64,000 bases of DNA from Lotus japonicus (GCF_012489685.1 NC_080046.1:2048501-2112500); one strand, 5' to 3'. Counted from the first letter of the stretch, positions 21,056-34,496 are shown. Numbers and translations are program-made. Notes: generated from the sequence alone by a model not told the origin.

Positions 21056-24000
21056 TCATGGCGGGCGGAGGGTGGAAACAACCAAGGAAACATCGTCCAT
21101 GGTAGCATCCACAAGAGAAGGATTAGTGAGGAAATGCTTGAGGCGATGACCATTAACTTTGAAGCTCTTATCTGTGGATTCACTTTTGATCTCTACAGTA
21201 CCATAAGGAAACACATTAGTAACAACAAAAGGACCAATCCACTTAGAACGAAGCTTACCGCTCATTAGGCCAAGCCTAGAGTTATACAACAACACTTGTT
21301 GTCCAACCAAAAAGTCTTTTCTGGAAATCAAGCTATCATGGAATATTTTGGTCTTCTCTTTGTAGAACTTAGAGTTCTCATAGGCTTCCAAGCGGATCTC
21401 ATCTAACTCACTCAATTGAAGCTTCCTTTCACCACCAGCTTGATCAAGAGCCAAGTTGCAAGTCTTCACAGCCCAATAAGCACGATGCTCTATCTCAACA
21501 GGGAGATGACATGCCTTACCAAAAACAACGCGGTAAGGGGACATTCCGATGGGTGCTTTGTAAGCAGTACGATGGGCCCACAGAGCATCCTCAAGTCTAT
21601 TGCTCCAATCCTTCCTGTTAGGCTGGACAGTCTTCTCCAAGATCCTCTTTATCTCTCTGTTGGAATTCTCAGCTTGCCCATTTGTTTGAGGATGGTATGG
21701 TGTGGAAATTCTATGAACAACCCCATATTTCTTGAGAAGCGCTTGCATGGACCTATTGCAGAAGTGGGTGCCTTGGTCACTAATGATTGCTCTAGGAATG
21801 CCAAACCTGCAAAAGATGTTAGACCTAACAAAATCCACAACAACTCGAGAATCATTAGTCCGGGTGGCCTTAGCTTCTACCCATTTAGAAACATAATCAA
21901 CAGCAAGCAAAATATAATAAAAACCAAAAGAAACAGGAAAAGGACCCATAAAATCGATACCCCAGACATCAAAGACCTCACAAAACAGCATGGACTGTTG
22001 AGGCATCTCTTTTCTCCAAGAAATGGTACCGCCTGCTCTCTGACATGGCTCACAAGTGCTGCAAATCCTTGACGCATCTTTGAAGATGGTGGGCCAGTAA
22101 AATCCAGAATCAAGCACCTTGCGTGCTGTCCTTTGGGGTCCAAAGTGACCGCCCACTGCAGAAGCATGGCAAAACTGAAGGACTGACTCAATCTCATGAT
22201 CTGGAATGCACCTCCTAATAACCTGGTCAGTACAAAACTTCCACAAATAGGGGTCATCCCAACAATAATATTTAGCATCACTCTTGAGCTTAGCAATCTG
22301 AGCTCTAGAAGCAAATGGTGGAAAAACAGAAGCAACTAAATAATTAACAATATTAGCAAACCAGGGTGCTGGAAATGAAACTGAAATATTAAAGAGCCGC
22401 TCATCCGGAAAGTCATCTCTAATGGGAAGAGTATCAGCATCCCTCTCTATCCAACTCAAGTGATCGGCCACCAAATTCTGTGCTCCACTTCTATCTCTAA
22501 TCTCCAAGTCAAACTCTTGGAGCAAGAGCATCCATCGGATCAACCTAGGTTTTGATTCAGCCTTCTTCAACAGGAACTTTAGAGCTGCATGGTCAGTATA
22601 AACAATAATCCTAGAACCTAGCAAATATGATCTGAATTTATCTAGAGCAAACACAATAGCTAGAAGTTCTTTTTCAGTGGTTGTGTAATTCGCTTGTGCA
22701 GAATCTAAAGTCCTGGAAGCATAATATATTACCCTAGGTAACTTATCCACTTTGTGAGCAAGGACAGCACTCAGTGCGTAATTAGAGGCATCACACATGA
22801 GCTCAAAAGGGGCTGTCCAATCAGGTGCCTGAATGATAGGAGTGGTGGTCAAGGCTTTCTTTAGGCAATCGAATGCCTCTCTGCATTTCTCATCAAAATC
22901 AAACGCCACTTCCTTCTGCAGCAAGTTAGAAAGAGGAAGGGCTCTCTTGCTGAAATCCTGAATGAACCTGCGATAAAAACCTGCATGGCCAAGAAAAGAA
23001 CGCACCTCTCGCACGCAAGAGGGGTAAGGCAAATGTGAAATAACATCTATCTTGGCAGGATCCACCTCTATGCCTTTGTTAGAAATCACATGACCTAGAA
23101 CTATGCCTTGCTCTACCATAAAATGACACTTCTCATAATTCAAAACAAGGTTAGTTTCAATGCACCTATGCAAAACTTTATCCAGATTATCTAAACATGT
23201 ATCAAATGAAGATCCGTAAACAGTGAAATCATCCATAAATACCTCGATGCAACTCTCTAAGAAATCACTGAAAATACTTACCATGCACCGCTGGAATGTA
23301 CTAGGGGCATTGCATAGGCCAAAGGGCATCCTCCTATAGGAAAAAGTGCCAAAGGGACAAGTGAATGTGGTCTTTTCTTGGTCCTCAGGAGCAATGTGAA
23401 TTTGAAAGTACCCAGAAAAACCATCAAGAAAACAGTAGTGACTTTTTCCTGCTAAGCGCTCAAGCATTTGATCAATGAAGGGCAAAGGAAAGTGATCCTT
23501 TCTGGTTGCTTGATTGAGCCTCCTATAATCAATGTAGACTCTCCAACTGTTTTGCACTCGAGTAGGGATAAGTTCGTTTCTCTCATTCTTCACTACAGTA
23601 AGTCCTGTCTTCTTAGGGACCACTTGAACTGGGCTCACCCAAGGGCTGTCAGAGATCGGATATATAATTCCAGCTTGCAGAAGCTTGGTGATCTCCTTCT
23701 TCACAACATCAAATATCACTGGGTTGAGTCTCCTTTGTGGTTGTCTCACTGGCTTCGCTCCTTCTTCCAAGAGTATTCTATGCATGCACATGGATGGACT
23801 AATACCAAGAATGTCAGCTAAGGTCCAACCAATAGCTTTCTTGTGCTTCTTCAGTACTTGCAGCAACTTTTCCTCTTGATTTTCATGAAGGGTTGAGGAA
23901 ACAATGACAGGGAGCTTCTTATCATCCTCCAAGTAGGCATACTTGAGGTTATCTGGTAAGGGCTTAAGCTCCAATACGGGTGCCTGCAAAACAGATGGAA

Positions 24001-25099
24001 CCAAACTAGCAGATACAGTTTCTGCAGCCTGCACTTCAACAACTGGGTTAGTACAATCAGATTTCTTAACATCTGAGTCAACAACAACAGTGTCCAAAAA
24101 TTGATCAATGCAAGAATCACACATTTCAGTAGCAGTACATGTATGACAAGTGTATGACCCAGTTAGTGAAGGATAATCAGAATCATGTAGGAAATCAGAT
24201 TCATGTTCATCAAGCATATCATCAAGCAGTTCATCAAGCAAATCAATATGAAACACAGAATAGTCTTCAGGTGGATGTTTCATAGCATCAAAAATGTTTA
24301 TCCTAACCACAATATCACCGAATTCCATAGTCAGTGTACCAGCATAAACATCTATCTTGGTTCGGGCTGTCTTTAAAAATGGTCTCCCCAAAATGATAGG
24401 AACTGTATTACGGGAAGATCCTTTTTCCATTTCAAGCACATAAAAATCAGCAGGGAAAACAAGTTCACCAACCCTAACCAAAACATCCTCTACCCAACCA
24501 GCAGGGTGTGTCGTGCTCCTATTTGCTAATTGGATGACAACACCCGTAGGTTTCAAAGGTCCAAGTGAAAGTGATTTAAAAATAGACATAGGCATCACAT
24601 TAATTGAAGCTCCTAGATCTAGCATGGCATTTTCAAATTTAGTATCACCTATGACACAAGGAACAGAAAACGTACCTGGATCCTCACACTTATCAGGAAC
24701 ATCAGAAACAGGGGCAGGTTTACCAGCTTTACCTATGATTGCAGAAACGTTTCTCCCCATGCGAACTCTTTCATTTCCTTTCAGCTTCCTTTTCTGAGTG
24801 CATAATTCTTTCAGAAACTTTGCATATCTTGGAATTTGCTTGAGTGCATCAAGTAGAGGTATGTTCACCTCCACTTTCTTGAATATCTCCAAGATTCCCT
24901 TATCTACCTCTTCCTTCTTCTTGCTTGGCATAGCTTTCGGAGGGAATGGAAGAGGAATGGAAGGTGGTTGTACTTGGAAGGTTCTTGTGGCAGTGGTCTC
25001 TGTCTCCTTTTCAGGTTCAAGCTCTGGCTCTGGTCCATGATCTGCATCAATTTGCTTCCCCGACCGTAAGGTGATGGCGCTCACATTTCTTGGATTCAC
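21056..25099 (-). CDS. Athila-like Ty3/gypsy Pol polyprotein
   Basis: The open frame covers 1,347 residues. An aspartic protease ([10 protein letters not shown], residue 161) comes first. Reverse transcriptase follows with FMDD at about 621-624, then RNase H ([31 protein letters not shown]). The integrase has an HHCC zinc finger (about 965-1010) and a D,D(35)E core at about D1049, D1108 and E1144 (GIDFMG, SDQGTHF, GQAENSN). All key motifs are present, so the frame was inactivated late or is still open. The first listed codon is GTG; the frame really continues upstream to an amber codon at 25144-25142 and, beyond it, into gag in the same frame. The protein would copy element RNA into DNA and insert it. 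The 5' truncation of the element makes it immobile by itself. Confidence 0.92.
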   Translation of the reverse strand: MNPRNVSAITLRSGKQIDADHGPEPELEPEKETETTATRTFQVQPPSIPLPFPPKAMPSKKKEEVDKGILEIFKKVEVNIPLLDALKQIPRYAKFLKELCTQKRKLKGNERVRMGRNVSAIIGKAGKPAPVSDVPDKCEDPGTFSVPCVIGDTKFENAMLDLGASINVMPMSIFKSLSLGPLKPTGVVIQLANRSTTHPAGWVEDVLVRVGELVFPADFYVLEMEKGSSRNTVPIILGRPFLKTARTKIDVYAGTLTMEFGDIVVRINIFDAMKHPPEDYSVFHIDLLDELLDDMLDEHESDFLHDSDYPSLTGSYTCHTCTATEMCDSCIDQFLDTVVVDSDVKKSDCTNPVVEVQAAETVSASLVPSVLQAPVLELKPLPDNLKYAYLEDDKKLPVIVSSTLHENQEEKLLQVLKKHKKAIGWTLADILGISPSMCMHRILLEEGAKPVRQPQRRLNPVIFDVVKKEITKLLQAGIIYPISDSPWVSPVQVVPKKTGLTVVKNERNELIPTRVQNSWRVYIDYRRLNQATRKDHFPLPFIDQMLERLAGKSHYCFLDGFSGYFQIHIAPEDQEKTTFTCPFGTFSYRRMPFGLCNAPSTFQRCMVSIFSDFLESCIEVFMDDFTVYGSSFDTCLDNLDKVLHRCIETNLVLNYEKCHFMVEQGIVLGHVISNKGIEVDPAKIDVISHLPYPSCVREVRSFLGHAGFYRRFIQDFSKRALPLSNLLQKEVAFDFDEKCREAFDCLKKALTTTPIIQAPDWTAPFELMCDASNYALSAVLAHKVDKLPRVIYYASRTLDSAQANYTTTEKELLAIVFALDKFRSYLLGSRIIVYTDHAALKFLLKKAESKPRLIRWMLLLQEFDLEIRDRSGAQNLVADHLSWIERDADTLPIRDDFPDERLFNISVSFPAPWFANIVNYLVASVFPPFASRAQIAKLKSDAKYYCWDDPYLWKFCTDQVIRRCIPDHEIESVLQFCHASAVGGHFGPQRTARKVLDSGFYWPTIFKDASRICSTCEPCQRAGGTISWRKEMPQQSMLFCEVFDVWGIDFMGPFPVSFGFYYILLAVDYVSKWVEAKATRTNDSRVVVDFVRSNIFCRFGIPRAIISDQGTHFCNRSMQALLKKYGVVHRISTPYHPQTNGQAENSNREIKRILEKTVQPNRKDWSNRLEDALWAHRTAYKAPIGMSPYRVVFGKACHLPVEIEHRAYWAVKTCNLALDQAGGERKLQLSELDEIRLEAYENSKFYKEKTKIFHDSLISRKDFLVGQQVLLYNSRLGLMSGKLRSKWIGPFVVTNVFPYGTVEIKSESTDKSFKVNGHRLKHFLTNPSLVDATMDDVSLVVSTLRPP

Positions 25100-25141
25100 A
25101 ACCGTCTGAGAGGGCAGCTTATCAGAATTCTGGGACTGTAG

Positions 25142-25600
25142 CTAGTTTATTGAAGTAGCCATATGTCCTATCTGGGTGGTCAGATTCTGAATGGAGGATC
25201 TGGTGTCTTGTTGGAACTGTATGTTTTGGGCTGTCATCTGCTTCAACATATCCTCCAATGAAGATTCTTTAGATTGCGGTGGTGCAGCAGGGTTGTTAGC
25301 CTGTTGTTGCATTGGAGGAGGAACATATGGTCTAGGTTGTGACTGATCAGACCATATAAGATTTGGATGATTTCTCCAGCCAGGATTATATCTGTTAGAT
25401 GATAGATCATAATTTTGCTGAGGTCGATTATTGAAAATGTTGGCAGCATATGCTTCAGGATTCTCATCCGTAGGTTCCTGCAGAGAAGGACAAACATTAG
25501 TATTATGGTCTTTAGTGCAAATGCCACAAACCTTTGCCTGTTGTGAAGGTTTATTCTGGTTCATGGCCAATTGAGTAACCAAGCTGGCAATGGTTTCCAC
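25142..25600 (-). pseudogene. Athila-like Gag, C-terminal part
   Basis: About 152 residues of Gag remain. A zinc knuckle of the form C-x2-C-x3-H-x4-C (CGICTKDHNTNVC) lies near residue 25. The frame is the same as pol and ends in TAG (25144-25142), read as Asn-stop-Leu-Gln, where one base change from CAG would restore a single Gag-Pol frame. The N-terminal Gag is lost at the junction near 25617, and an in-frame TAA lies just beyond it. The listed start is a GTG inside the original frame (KRVET), not a true start. Confidence 0.8.
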
Positions 25601-25616
25601 CCTCTTCTCAAGCTTG

Positions 25617-26062
25617 TTATGGGATTACCTCTTCTATACTTGCGTCTAGGAATAGAGGAAGGGTTGGCCTGAACTTTATAATCTTTATGCTTCAGACAAA
25701 TGTTTAAGTACACAAGGAATTGGGCTTATCTTTTGGTTTGAAAGAATTATCTATGCGAGGCATCGATAGGTAGTTGCTTAGGCTATAACATTAAGGAGAG
25801 ATTCATGAGAACATGTGCTTAGAATGATGTGCTTGAATTGATTAGTTGAGCAAGAACCCAAAGTAAATCACTCTTTCTTTTCATTCTCTGTTTCATTTCT
25901 AAATTTATATTTTCTTTTTTTCCTTAGTGCTACTTCGACATATGTTTGCCTCAATAAAACAAACATTCAAACTCAAAGCTTGAACCGAATCTATTCACTC
26001 ACAATCTCTGTGGTTCGATATTTAAAACCGGGTGGATTCGTACACTTGCGGATTTACCAACA
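25617..26062 (+). mobile_element. LTR fragment of another Ty3/gypsy element
   Basis: The segment runs in the opposite sense to the Athila-like element and ends TCTGTGGTTCGATA...GGATTTACCAACA, the typical 3' end of a plant gypsy LTR before its primer site. Neither end shows the rest of an element: gag of the neighbour abuts on the left and a different LTR on the right. It does not match the LTR at 18512-19604. Confidence 0.55.
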
Positions 26063-28678
26063 TATATATAGCTTGAAAATGAAAAAAAAAAACAAAAAAA
26101 AAATCACAAAACACACACACACGGCCGTGGGCTCTCAAGGAGGAAGGAGGAGATTTGATTTTTGTCAATTCTTGTCTGATCGTCGCACAGTTCGTTGCTA
26201 CGCGTAAGCCTCGAGGTACTGATGCTAATCCTTACTTCTGATCGTCAATTCTGTCGCTTTTCTCTATGTCTTTCTGTGCTCAAAGTTTTGAGCTTTTTGT
26301 AAAACTGTCCAAATAACTTGATTTCTCTGTCTAAACTTATTCTCTGCGTGCCCCTGAGCATGTTTAGCGGATTACATTTCGCCGAATCTCGTCGAATCGC
26401 CGCAGAACTTTAATTCTGCTCAAAAACCCATTTCTATGCTGAGGTTCCGCTTTTTGGATCAAAAACTCTCGACTGAGCTTAGCTTTAGTAGGATTAGTTG
26501 TTATAAACTTCGTTAGGATCGAGCTCATCTAATTTGTTTTTCGAAATTCTGATTTTGAGTTTCCGAGCTAAAAATATTGACCAAAATACCCCTGCGACAG
26601 TTTTCGACCCGGTAATTTTTCTGAGAGTTTCCCTGGCCTAGATATCGCCTAAGAATACCTAGGAATCAATTTAGATCGAAGAAAAAGTTCGGAAACCCTA
26701 TTTTCCATAGTGGCCGAAACCTATTTGCTTGGGTACCGTGTCCAAAAATAATTTTTGGGTCTCTACGACCTGAGCCATTGCGTAGCTCTTCCAATTGTCG
26801 AAATTTTGGCGCCGGTTTCGTGTCATTCCGAGTTCTGTAGCTCGAGTTATGCTCGTTTTAGCGAACGAAGTCTCCGTTGTCAATTTGTGCTTAAATAGGA
26901 ACTCTGAAGCTTTAGAGGCTTTCTTTACGATTTCGATTAGTATTAGTAGATCGTGTTGCTCCTAGTGAAGCTTGTGTTGATGATTGTGTTTTCTTTGTTC
27001 TAGGTTCGCAATTTCCATGCCCAACTTCTACTCACGAAGGTAAGGGTAACTCGGTTTTAGAGTGTCTTTGAGTCTTACATGTTTTTATCGCACTGCATGC
27101 GTTTGAGATGAAGATGTTTATATTGATTGGCATTGGATTATGATTATTATGCTTGCAATGTTGTATGCTTGCTTATATTGACTGTTTCTGAGGCTTGTGC
27201 CAAATGTTTTCTGAAGGCTTCGGCCGAGTAAACTTTTTGAGACGTGTGTCTCCGTTTTCTGAGAGGCTTCGGTCGTTTACTGGTTTCTGTCATTGAACTG
27301 AGTTGGTATACAATTGAGTGATTTATGTTGGTTGATAATATGAATAACATGTGATTTTGTTGATTTGATTATTGAATTTGAGAGTGTTGTTTGAGTGACC
27401 ACTGAGTTGGATGAGATGTTTTGGTTTGCTTGAAGTGGCGATGAGGTGGGTTTGTCCCACGGGATTGTCCCGTCTTTCGAGGCGTTATAAAGTGACATTC
27501 AAGGGAGTCCGTTCTCCGTCTGTCCCGTCTTTCATGGGCGTTATTAAGTGGCAGTGGAGTGGATATTTTCACAGGACTGTCCCGTCTTTCATGGGCGTTA
27601 TTAAGTGGCATTCAGGGGAGTCTGTTCTCCGTCTGTCCCGTCTTTCATGGGCGTTATTTAGTGACAGTTCAGGGGAGTCCATTCTCCGCTCTGTCCTGTC
27701 TTGCGAGACATTATTGATCGATCCATTTTGGTTGCAGCATATAGTTGCATTTATAGGGCAATAATAATTGCTTCTGTTGATTTGGTTGATATCTGAGTTA
27801 ATCTATGTTGTTGTTGAACTTATTGATATCTGATTTAAATTCTATATTGTTGATTATGTCTATATCTGATTACATGTTATATAGTTGAGGTTGTTGATAT
27901 TTGATTTGATATTATATTGCTGAGGTTATTGTCATATGATTTGATTTTATACTTTTGAAGTTGTTGATATCTGAGCTGTTATATGCCGTTATGTTGATGT
28001 CTGAATAAATGTTATATTTTTAAGATAATGATATCTGAGTCAATATATCTATATATTGTTAAGTTGCTGATATATAAGTTGATATTGTTGAGGTTGTTGA
28101 TAGTTGATTTAAATCTATATTGTTGAATATATGTAGTCATCTATCTTGAATTAGGTTATTAGCTTATGCGCCATGTTATGCACTTAGATCTGGATAGCAT
28201 GCTTTTCTCTTTTTATATGTGGTAATTGTATGGAGTTAACCCTTTCTATTTGCTACTTGTTATTTGGGCGCTTAACGCTATTAGGCGATGGAGAGCCTTC
28301 CGCTGAAGCTTAGCTGTTCGAGTTGGAGATCGTGACCGTGGTCGGTCGAATAATGGTGGATGAAGCAGTTTCTTCTCCCTTTTTGGAGGACTATGTCTGA
28401 GTTTCTTTCTCCATCTGAAAACTCTGTTGTTTAAACCTTATCTTCGCCACTTGTCTAAGTGAGCGTACTTATTTTGGAAACTTGCTTATGATATTGTAAG
28501 ACCTTATTATTATATGTCGGGAACGGGTTGGTTAATTAAGACTATGTTATGTATTAAACTGTGTTTAGTTGTACTGAAAAGGAAAAAAATTATCGTGTTT
28601 TCTTAGGATTACGAAATAGTCCTTAGACTTTGTTAGGTTACTAATGTGACTCCTCAGTTGAGAAATTGGGGCGTTACA
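26063..28678 (+). mobile_element. Long Ty3/gypsy-like LTR, copy 2, 5' truncated
   Basis: Blocks match copies 1 and 3, including the GAGTTCTGTAGCTCGAGTTA block (about 26831) and paired AGGCTTCGGCC/AGGCTTCGGTC motifs (about 27215 and 27265). It ends GGGGCGTTACA at 28678. It lacks the first 0.7 kb or so, and alignment with copy 3 begins just downstream of the TATA box there (TTATAAAAGG, about 60201). It is more like copy 3 than copy 1, sharing GCGCTTAACGCTATTAGGCG near 28270. Confidence 0.78.
27461..27720. repeat. Minisatellite inside LTR copy 2
   Basis: Five variants of CTGTCCCGTCTTTCATGGGC followed by GTTATTAAGTGGCA occur about 60 bp apart. The position corresponds to the variable region of the other two copies, but the repeat unit differs from that of copy 1. 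Confidence 0.8.
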
Positions 28679-29750
28679 AAGCTAGACTGAGGCCTAATGT
28701 GGTGGATTCTGGTTTACCGTGGCAAAGACTCTAGCGATGGGAAGGTCCATTCAAAATATGAGCTTTTCTTTGGTGTGTGCTTAACAACCATGTGTGGATA
28801 AATTTTTGGCAGTGGCAAGCAGGTATGTCACAGGATCCCTTGTGTCCTCTCTACCACGAAGAAGATGAAACTATGCATCATCTTCTTAGAGATTGTTGAT
28901 GTGTTCGTCTCTTTTGGACCCAACTTGTTGCAGAACATCAGCAACCCGCTTTCTTTGTGTCGGAGTTTCGGCCATGGCTGCTAGAAAATATCAAGGGTGG
29001 TATGTTGGCTCCCTTAGGAAGTGGTGTAATCTTGAATTTTGGCATCCTTCTCCAGGCTATATGGACTGCTCGTGCGAATTACATCTTTGAGGGAGCAAGC
29101 TTCGCTTGACAACAAACTTTGACCTCTGCGCTGAGATTGCAGCTCGATTACATGCATTGTATGGATGTTCAGCAATCTCCCTCCTTACACATTCATTATG
29201 CTTACCATCAAATTCATGTGGGATGGGCACCTCCTTTACTCACTTGGGTTAAGTGCAATACGCATGGTTCGGTAAGGGACACTTCTCATTTTGCGGTGTG
29301 TGGAGGAGTTTGTCAGGATTCCAATGTGCGGCGGCTCTTTGACTTCAGTTGAAATTTGGGGGCTTCTAATGTGCTTTGGTCAGAGCTTTGGGGCATCCTC
29401 ACAATGCTCACCCTCGCGTGGGGCAAAGTGTTCCCCAAGATCATTGTGGAGAGTGACTCCATGACTGCGGTGCAACTGATAAATGTGGGTTGTGATTTCT
29501 ACACCGTTATGCCTCTCTTGTTAATCAGAGTCTGGAAGCTGGAAGCTTGGGAGTTTCTATCTGTCCACATCCGGCAGGAGCAAACCAAGTGGCAGACTAC
29601 TTAGCTAATATGGCGCATGATCTGACCATAGGTACTCATGTTATGGAGAATTCACCTCCTTTGTGCTCAAACTTGCTTTTGTTTGATTGTATGGGAGTTT
29701 TGTTCCCACATTCTACCATTGTGTAGTTATCTTCTGTTTCGGGCTTAGTC
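28679..29750 (+). pseudogene. LINE fragment with zinc-finger and RNase H domains, decayed
   Basis: Broken frames read a zf-RVT-like region (CPLYHEEDETMHHLL near 28848) and then a plant LINE RNase H: WVKCNTHGSV (about 29247), LWSELWGILTML (about 29375), VESDSMTAVQLI (about 29446) and a terminal HIRQEQTK (about 29566). The Asp expected after VKCNT is lost. Several frameshifts are needed. There is no poly-A tail or duplication, so its ends are uncertain. It starts directly after LTR copy 2. Confidence 0.75.
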
Positions 29751-30801
29751 CCTCCTTATAACAAACTAAAATAATTCCCCTAATATTTTGTGAGAAAACT
29801 TCACAACTAGGTAAAAAAAAAGAGTCCCTGCCTTACATCTCTTGAATGACAACTATCGTCTCGCTTAATTAGTAGCTATGAACGTTGATAGTCAATCTGC
29901 AAGTGTACAGATTTGCCCGAAGTAATATAAAAGATATCGTACCAAATAGATTGTGTTCAATTATCGATTCAGAGGATAAAAGTAAACAAGATGTGATGGT
30001 TTGGTTCAATTGTTCAATTTTGCAGAAATAAACTAAAGCAATTAAAAAGATTTTTGAATTTATGTGAGAAAGACAACATCTGAGTATAGTTTCACCAATT
30101 TAATTTATGCCTTAAACAAAATAGTGTTTGTATGAAATTGAGAGTTCTCTCTATGGTGATCTAGCCTACTTTCTTACCTACTAAACTAATAGATAAGCAG
30201 AACTTTCAATTCAATTACTACGTCTGTGTTACAAGCACTTAGACCCTTGAATTGAAGATTAAAATTGCTTATACTAGCCACCACTATTATATTCTACTCT
30301 TATTTCTAAGGAGTAGGTAAAGTCTAATAAATTCAATTCCGTGATTCCCTAATTCTCAATATAACTTTGGTTCCTATAAGAATTAGCATAAAGCTCGCAT
30401 CGATTCAAGCGAAAAATTAACTGAAACGAATACATAGATTGAAAACTCAATTGTCATACAAAGAACTGAAATATCAAAACATAAAAATAAAAAGGATTTA
30501 CATCAAGTGTTAAACAAGAAACTTTAGCCAAGCATGGTCATAAAAATTAGAAAGTAGAAGAAAAAACCTAGATGAATCAGAGTTGTTCTTTCGTTTTCTT
30601 TTTCACGCTGCTGGTACAAAACTGGCAAATGCATCGTAGTACGAAACCGAATCAATACGAAAGGCATGTGTTTTCTTTTATTAGATACAATCCTCATTAA
30701 TGGTCACCATCTTCTCTCTTATATCGCAACTTTCGGTTGTTTCGTTTCGTTCTATTTAGCAATACCTATACTTTGTTTTCCTTCTTTTTTAATCACACGG
30801 T

Positions 30802-33800
30802 CAGTGGCGGATGTTATAAGGGACTAGGGAAGGGCCCAACCACCTTATTGTTTTAAAAAAAGTTTACCAGTACTGCTATAAAAAAATGTTATAATATTAT
30901 GCTATAAAAAATCATGAAAAAGTACATATAGCTAGTAGGTGATTCAGTGATTGTGTGTGTCAGTGTACCAAATATATTATTATATATGGCTATATAGATA
31001 GAGAAACATATATTAATAATAAACTAGTAAAGTGAAATTTTAGTTTTATTTCCAAAGCTTATTAGACACACTTCTTATCTTTCTTTCAAAAGTTTTGCCC
31101 TGCACTACGGAAACAAAAACAGATCAGAAGGTGATTCTATTGCCGCCCAAGCTTATTGATGCGTTTCGATCCAGTAAGTCATGCGTCCTCTTTAATTTCT
31201 TTTCTTTGGCTATTTTGTCATGTTCTTTTCTATTTTTCTTTGATGTATCGTGTATCAGTTTTTGGATTAGGGCACCTATTTGTGTCCCCTCCTTTACTAA
31301 TATTAGTTCAGTTAAAAAATATAGAAAGTGAAGGCTGAAGAGTATTTGTTCCCAACTTTTATTAGTAAAAATTATACAACAACTCTTAACTCTAAACTAA
31401 AGTTGTTTTACTTCCATTTTCTTGCTCTAACCTCATTTTTAATGTGCAGGTGCTGAGGTGCAGCTCTAAGTCTCTAAAGTCTAAAGCTTCCTCATTTTTT
31501 TCTAGTCTGAAGTTATAATCAAAGATTCTGATCAAAAGGTTAAGAAGTTAATTTCTAAGAATGTTTTCTATTTTTATAAAGCTTTTTTTATTGCATCATT
31601 AAGTCATTGTAATTTTCATTTGTGCTTACAGCTTACCACTTACGACTTACCTATGTGTCTTATAATTTATATCTTCCTAGTATCTTGACATTAATTTGCC
31701 CTGTATAAATTAATTTTCCTAAATTGAATCTTTTATGTAAACTTGTTTTGAGGTCATAAATTTTGTAATGTTCAATGGTAACATTCATTCTAAATTGACA
31801 TTGTTGCTGCTTATATTACTAAAAAAAATTCTAATTGGATGTTTTGAAATTTGATGCCTCATTTGTTTAGCATTTTCCTCTATTAGCTTATTAACTTAGT
31901 ATTTTTATTTTAATATGTAGGTGATTCTCTACAAAATAATGAGTAAAATTAGAAGAATTGATTCTTTTTTTAAGAGAAAAGTTTGTGAGGAAGATGAACA
32001 AAATGCAACTTCTGTGCCTGTTGAACAAGGAGAGAGTTCTCAAAATCCAACATTTGAAGAAAAAGAGAAGCAAGTTTTCAAGTTTCCTAGAGTTACATAT
32101 GATCAATTTGAAAATTCTTTAGAACGTGATCCAGGAAAGCGCTCTCAAATTTGGCAATATCCACCGGATCAAATGGATGAAGTATGGAGGGTCTATTTGA
32201 AATGGGGTCCATATCAAATGCATCTTGAACACTATCCTTTTTCTGGTAAAGTTGGTCGTTAGAGAAGGTTTCAATATTCTTGGTTTAGCATATTTCCTTC
32301 ATGGTTAGAGTATTCACCTTCGACAGATGCTGCATATTGCTTACCTTGTTATCTTTTTAGCAAAAAACCAAGTGGACGACCTTGGTCAGATGTCTTCATT
32401 GCCACAGGTTTTAGAAGTTGGAAGAAAGTGAATGATGGAAAGAGATGTGCTTTTCTTAAACACATAGGGACCGATCCTTGCTCACCACACAACAATTCAA
32501 TGAGTGCTTGTCAAGACTTGTTGAATCAGGATGGACATATTAGGAATGTTATTCATGTGCAAAGCTCAAATCAAATTATGCAGAATCGATTGCGTCTCAA
32601 GACTTCAATTGACACAGTTCGTTTTTTAACACTTCAAGCTTGTGATTTTAGGGGCCATGATGAAACTAGTGGATCCAAAAACAAAGGTAATTTTCTTGAG
32701 TTGGTAAAACTACTAGCATCATACAATGATGAAGTTGCAAAAGTTGTGTTGGAAAATGCTCCATATAATTCCAAATATACTTCACATCATATTCAAAAAG
32801 AGCTCTTGCATATTTTCTCTAGTAAGGTGAAAAACCATATCCGTGAAGAAATTGGGAACTCTAAGTATTGTGTTGTTGTTGATGAAGCTCGTGATGAGTC
32901 AAAAAAAGAACAAATGGCTCTTGTCTTAAGATTTGTTGATAAAAATGGTTTCATACAAGAACGGTTTTTTCATATTGTTCATGTTAAAGACACTATGGCT
33001 GCAACTCTCAAGCAAGAACTATGTGCTATTCTTTCTCGGCATGATCTTGATGTTTCCAACATTCGAGGTCAAGGGTATGATGGTGCTAGTAACATGAGGG
33101 GAGAGTGGAATGGATTACAAGCATTAGTTTTGAATGATTGTCCTTATGCATATTATGTTCATTGTTTTGCTCATAGATTGCAACTTGCCTTGGTTGCTGC
33201 ATCAAGGGAAGTGATTCCAATTCATCAATTATTTTCAAAGCTGACTTTTATTATCAATATTGTTTGCTCTTCTTGTAAGAGACATGATGAGTTACAAGCT
33301 GTCAAGTTAGAAGAAATTGCACTTTTGTTAGAGATTGATGAACTTGAAACTGGTAGAGGAGCAAATCAAATTGGTACTTTGAAACGAGCTGGGGATACTC
33401 GTTGGAGCTCACATTTCAATTCTGTTTGTAGTTTGATCAGTCTATATGGTGCAACTTGTTCTGTTCTAGAAAAATTTGTTGTTGAAGGGTCCACTTATTC
33501 TCAACGTGGGGATGCTGATAGTGCATACAAAAGCATGACCTCATTTGATTTTGTATTGATCTTGCATTTGATAAGAGAGTTTATGGGGATAACAGATGCT
33601 CTTTGTCGAGCTTTGCAACAAAAATCTCTAGACATACTCAATGCTATGCATCTAGTCCGCTCCACAAAAGCACTTATTCAGAACTTGAGAGAAGATGGAT
33701 GGGATAATTTATTCAAAAGTGTGAGATCTTTTTGTGAAAAACATGATATTGAGGTTCCTCAATTCAATGCTTCTTATGTAGCAAGACATGGACGCTCTCG

Positions 33801-34496
33801 TCACAAAGAGGACATTACAATTGAGCATTACTTTAGAGTTGAAGTATTTTTTGTTACAATTGATAAGCAGTTACAAGAGTTGAATAACAGGTTTAATGGG
33901 CAAGCAATGGAGTTATTAACTCTAAGCTATGCTTTGGTTCCTAAGGTTTACCCCATGGATTTCAATGAGCAGAAGATTATTTTGCCATTTCAACTTCAAC
34001 ATTTCATTGTTGATGCTCGTCAGGAATCAAGTTTGCAGAATTTATCAACTATACAAGAATTGTGTACATGTTTGGCATCAACAAAAAAATCAGAAGTGTA
34101 CTACTTGATTGACCGATTACTTCGTCTTGTCATGACTCTTCCAGTTTTTACTGCTACAACTGAAAGATCTTTTTCAGCAATGAAAATAATCAAGACTAAG
34201 CTGAGAAACAAGATGGAAGCTGATTCCCTAGCTAATAGTATGATAGTTCACATTGAAAGAGAGATTGCAACAAGTTTCAGTTCTGATTCAATTATTGATG
34301 AATTTAAGTCATTGAAGGAGCGCAGAGCAGCACTTTAATTGAAGGTGACTCTTAGTTAATTTCTTTAATAGTATACTCAATATATTGTTTACATTGCACT
34401 TAAATTTTGAATTTATAATATAATATTCACATATATAACTTATGAATTAATAGTCACATTGGCCCTCCTATACATTTTGGTCAAGCTCCGCCACTG
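30802..34496 (+). mobile_element. hAT transposon, nearly complete
   Basis: Ends are CAGTGGCGGA and its complement TCCGCCACTG. A perfect 8-bp duplication CACACGGT lies at 30794-30801 and 34497-34504. The 3,695-bp element carries one transposase gene on the plus strand with an AT-rich upstream region. Splice-like sites (TGTGCAG near 31450, ATATGTAG just before 31921) suggest 5' untranslated introns. It interrupts a gypsy solo LTR. Confidence 0.93.
31939..34338 (+). pseudogene. hAT transposase (TTF/DUF4371 type), one premature stop
   Basis: Read through one TAG at 32260-32262 (codon 108), the frame spans 800 codons with no shift. Order: a basic N-terminus (SKIRRIDSFFKRK), a TTF-type zinc finger with CLPCY at about residues 110-185, the DUF4371 RNase H-like core with candidate catalytic Asp in VVVDEARDE (about 315) and GYDGASNM (about 381), and the hAT C-terminal dimerisation region (TTERSFSAMKIIKTKLRNKM, near 740). 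Such proteins cut DNA at the element ends and make 8-bp duplications. TAG is one transition from CAG. A shorter product could start at the ATG at 32428, but it would lack the N-terminus and most of the finger. I call it a very young pseudogene. Confidence 0.9.

Larger units (their letters stand above)
18512..25616 (-). mobile_element. Athila-like Ty3/gypsy retrotransposon, 5' truncated
   Basis: In minus orientation the order is partial gag, pol, a 1.4-kb spacer, polypurine tract and 3' LTR. The start of gag, the primer site and the 5' LTR are gone. At about 25617 the sequence jumps to an oppositely oriented LTR fragment. The wording of pol (TLRSGK near its start, [10 protein letters not shown] protease, FMDD reverse transcriptase) is typical of the Athila lineage. 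Confidence 0.85.

Noticed and set aside
21416..22072. 218-codon plus-strand frame
   Set aside because: It is antisense to the integrase region of the Athila-like Pol.
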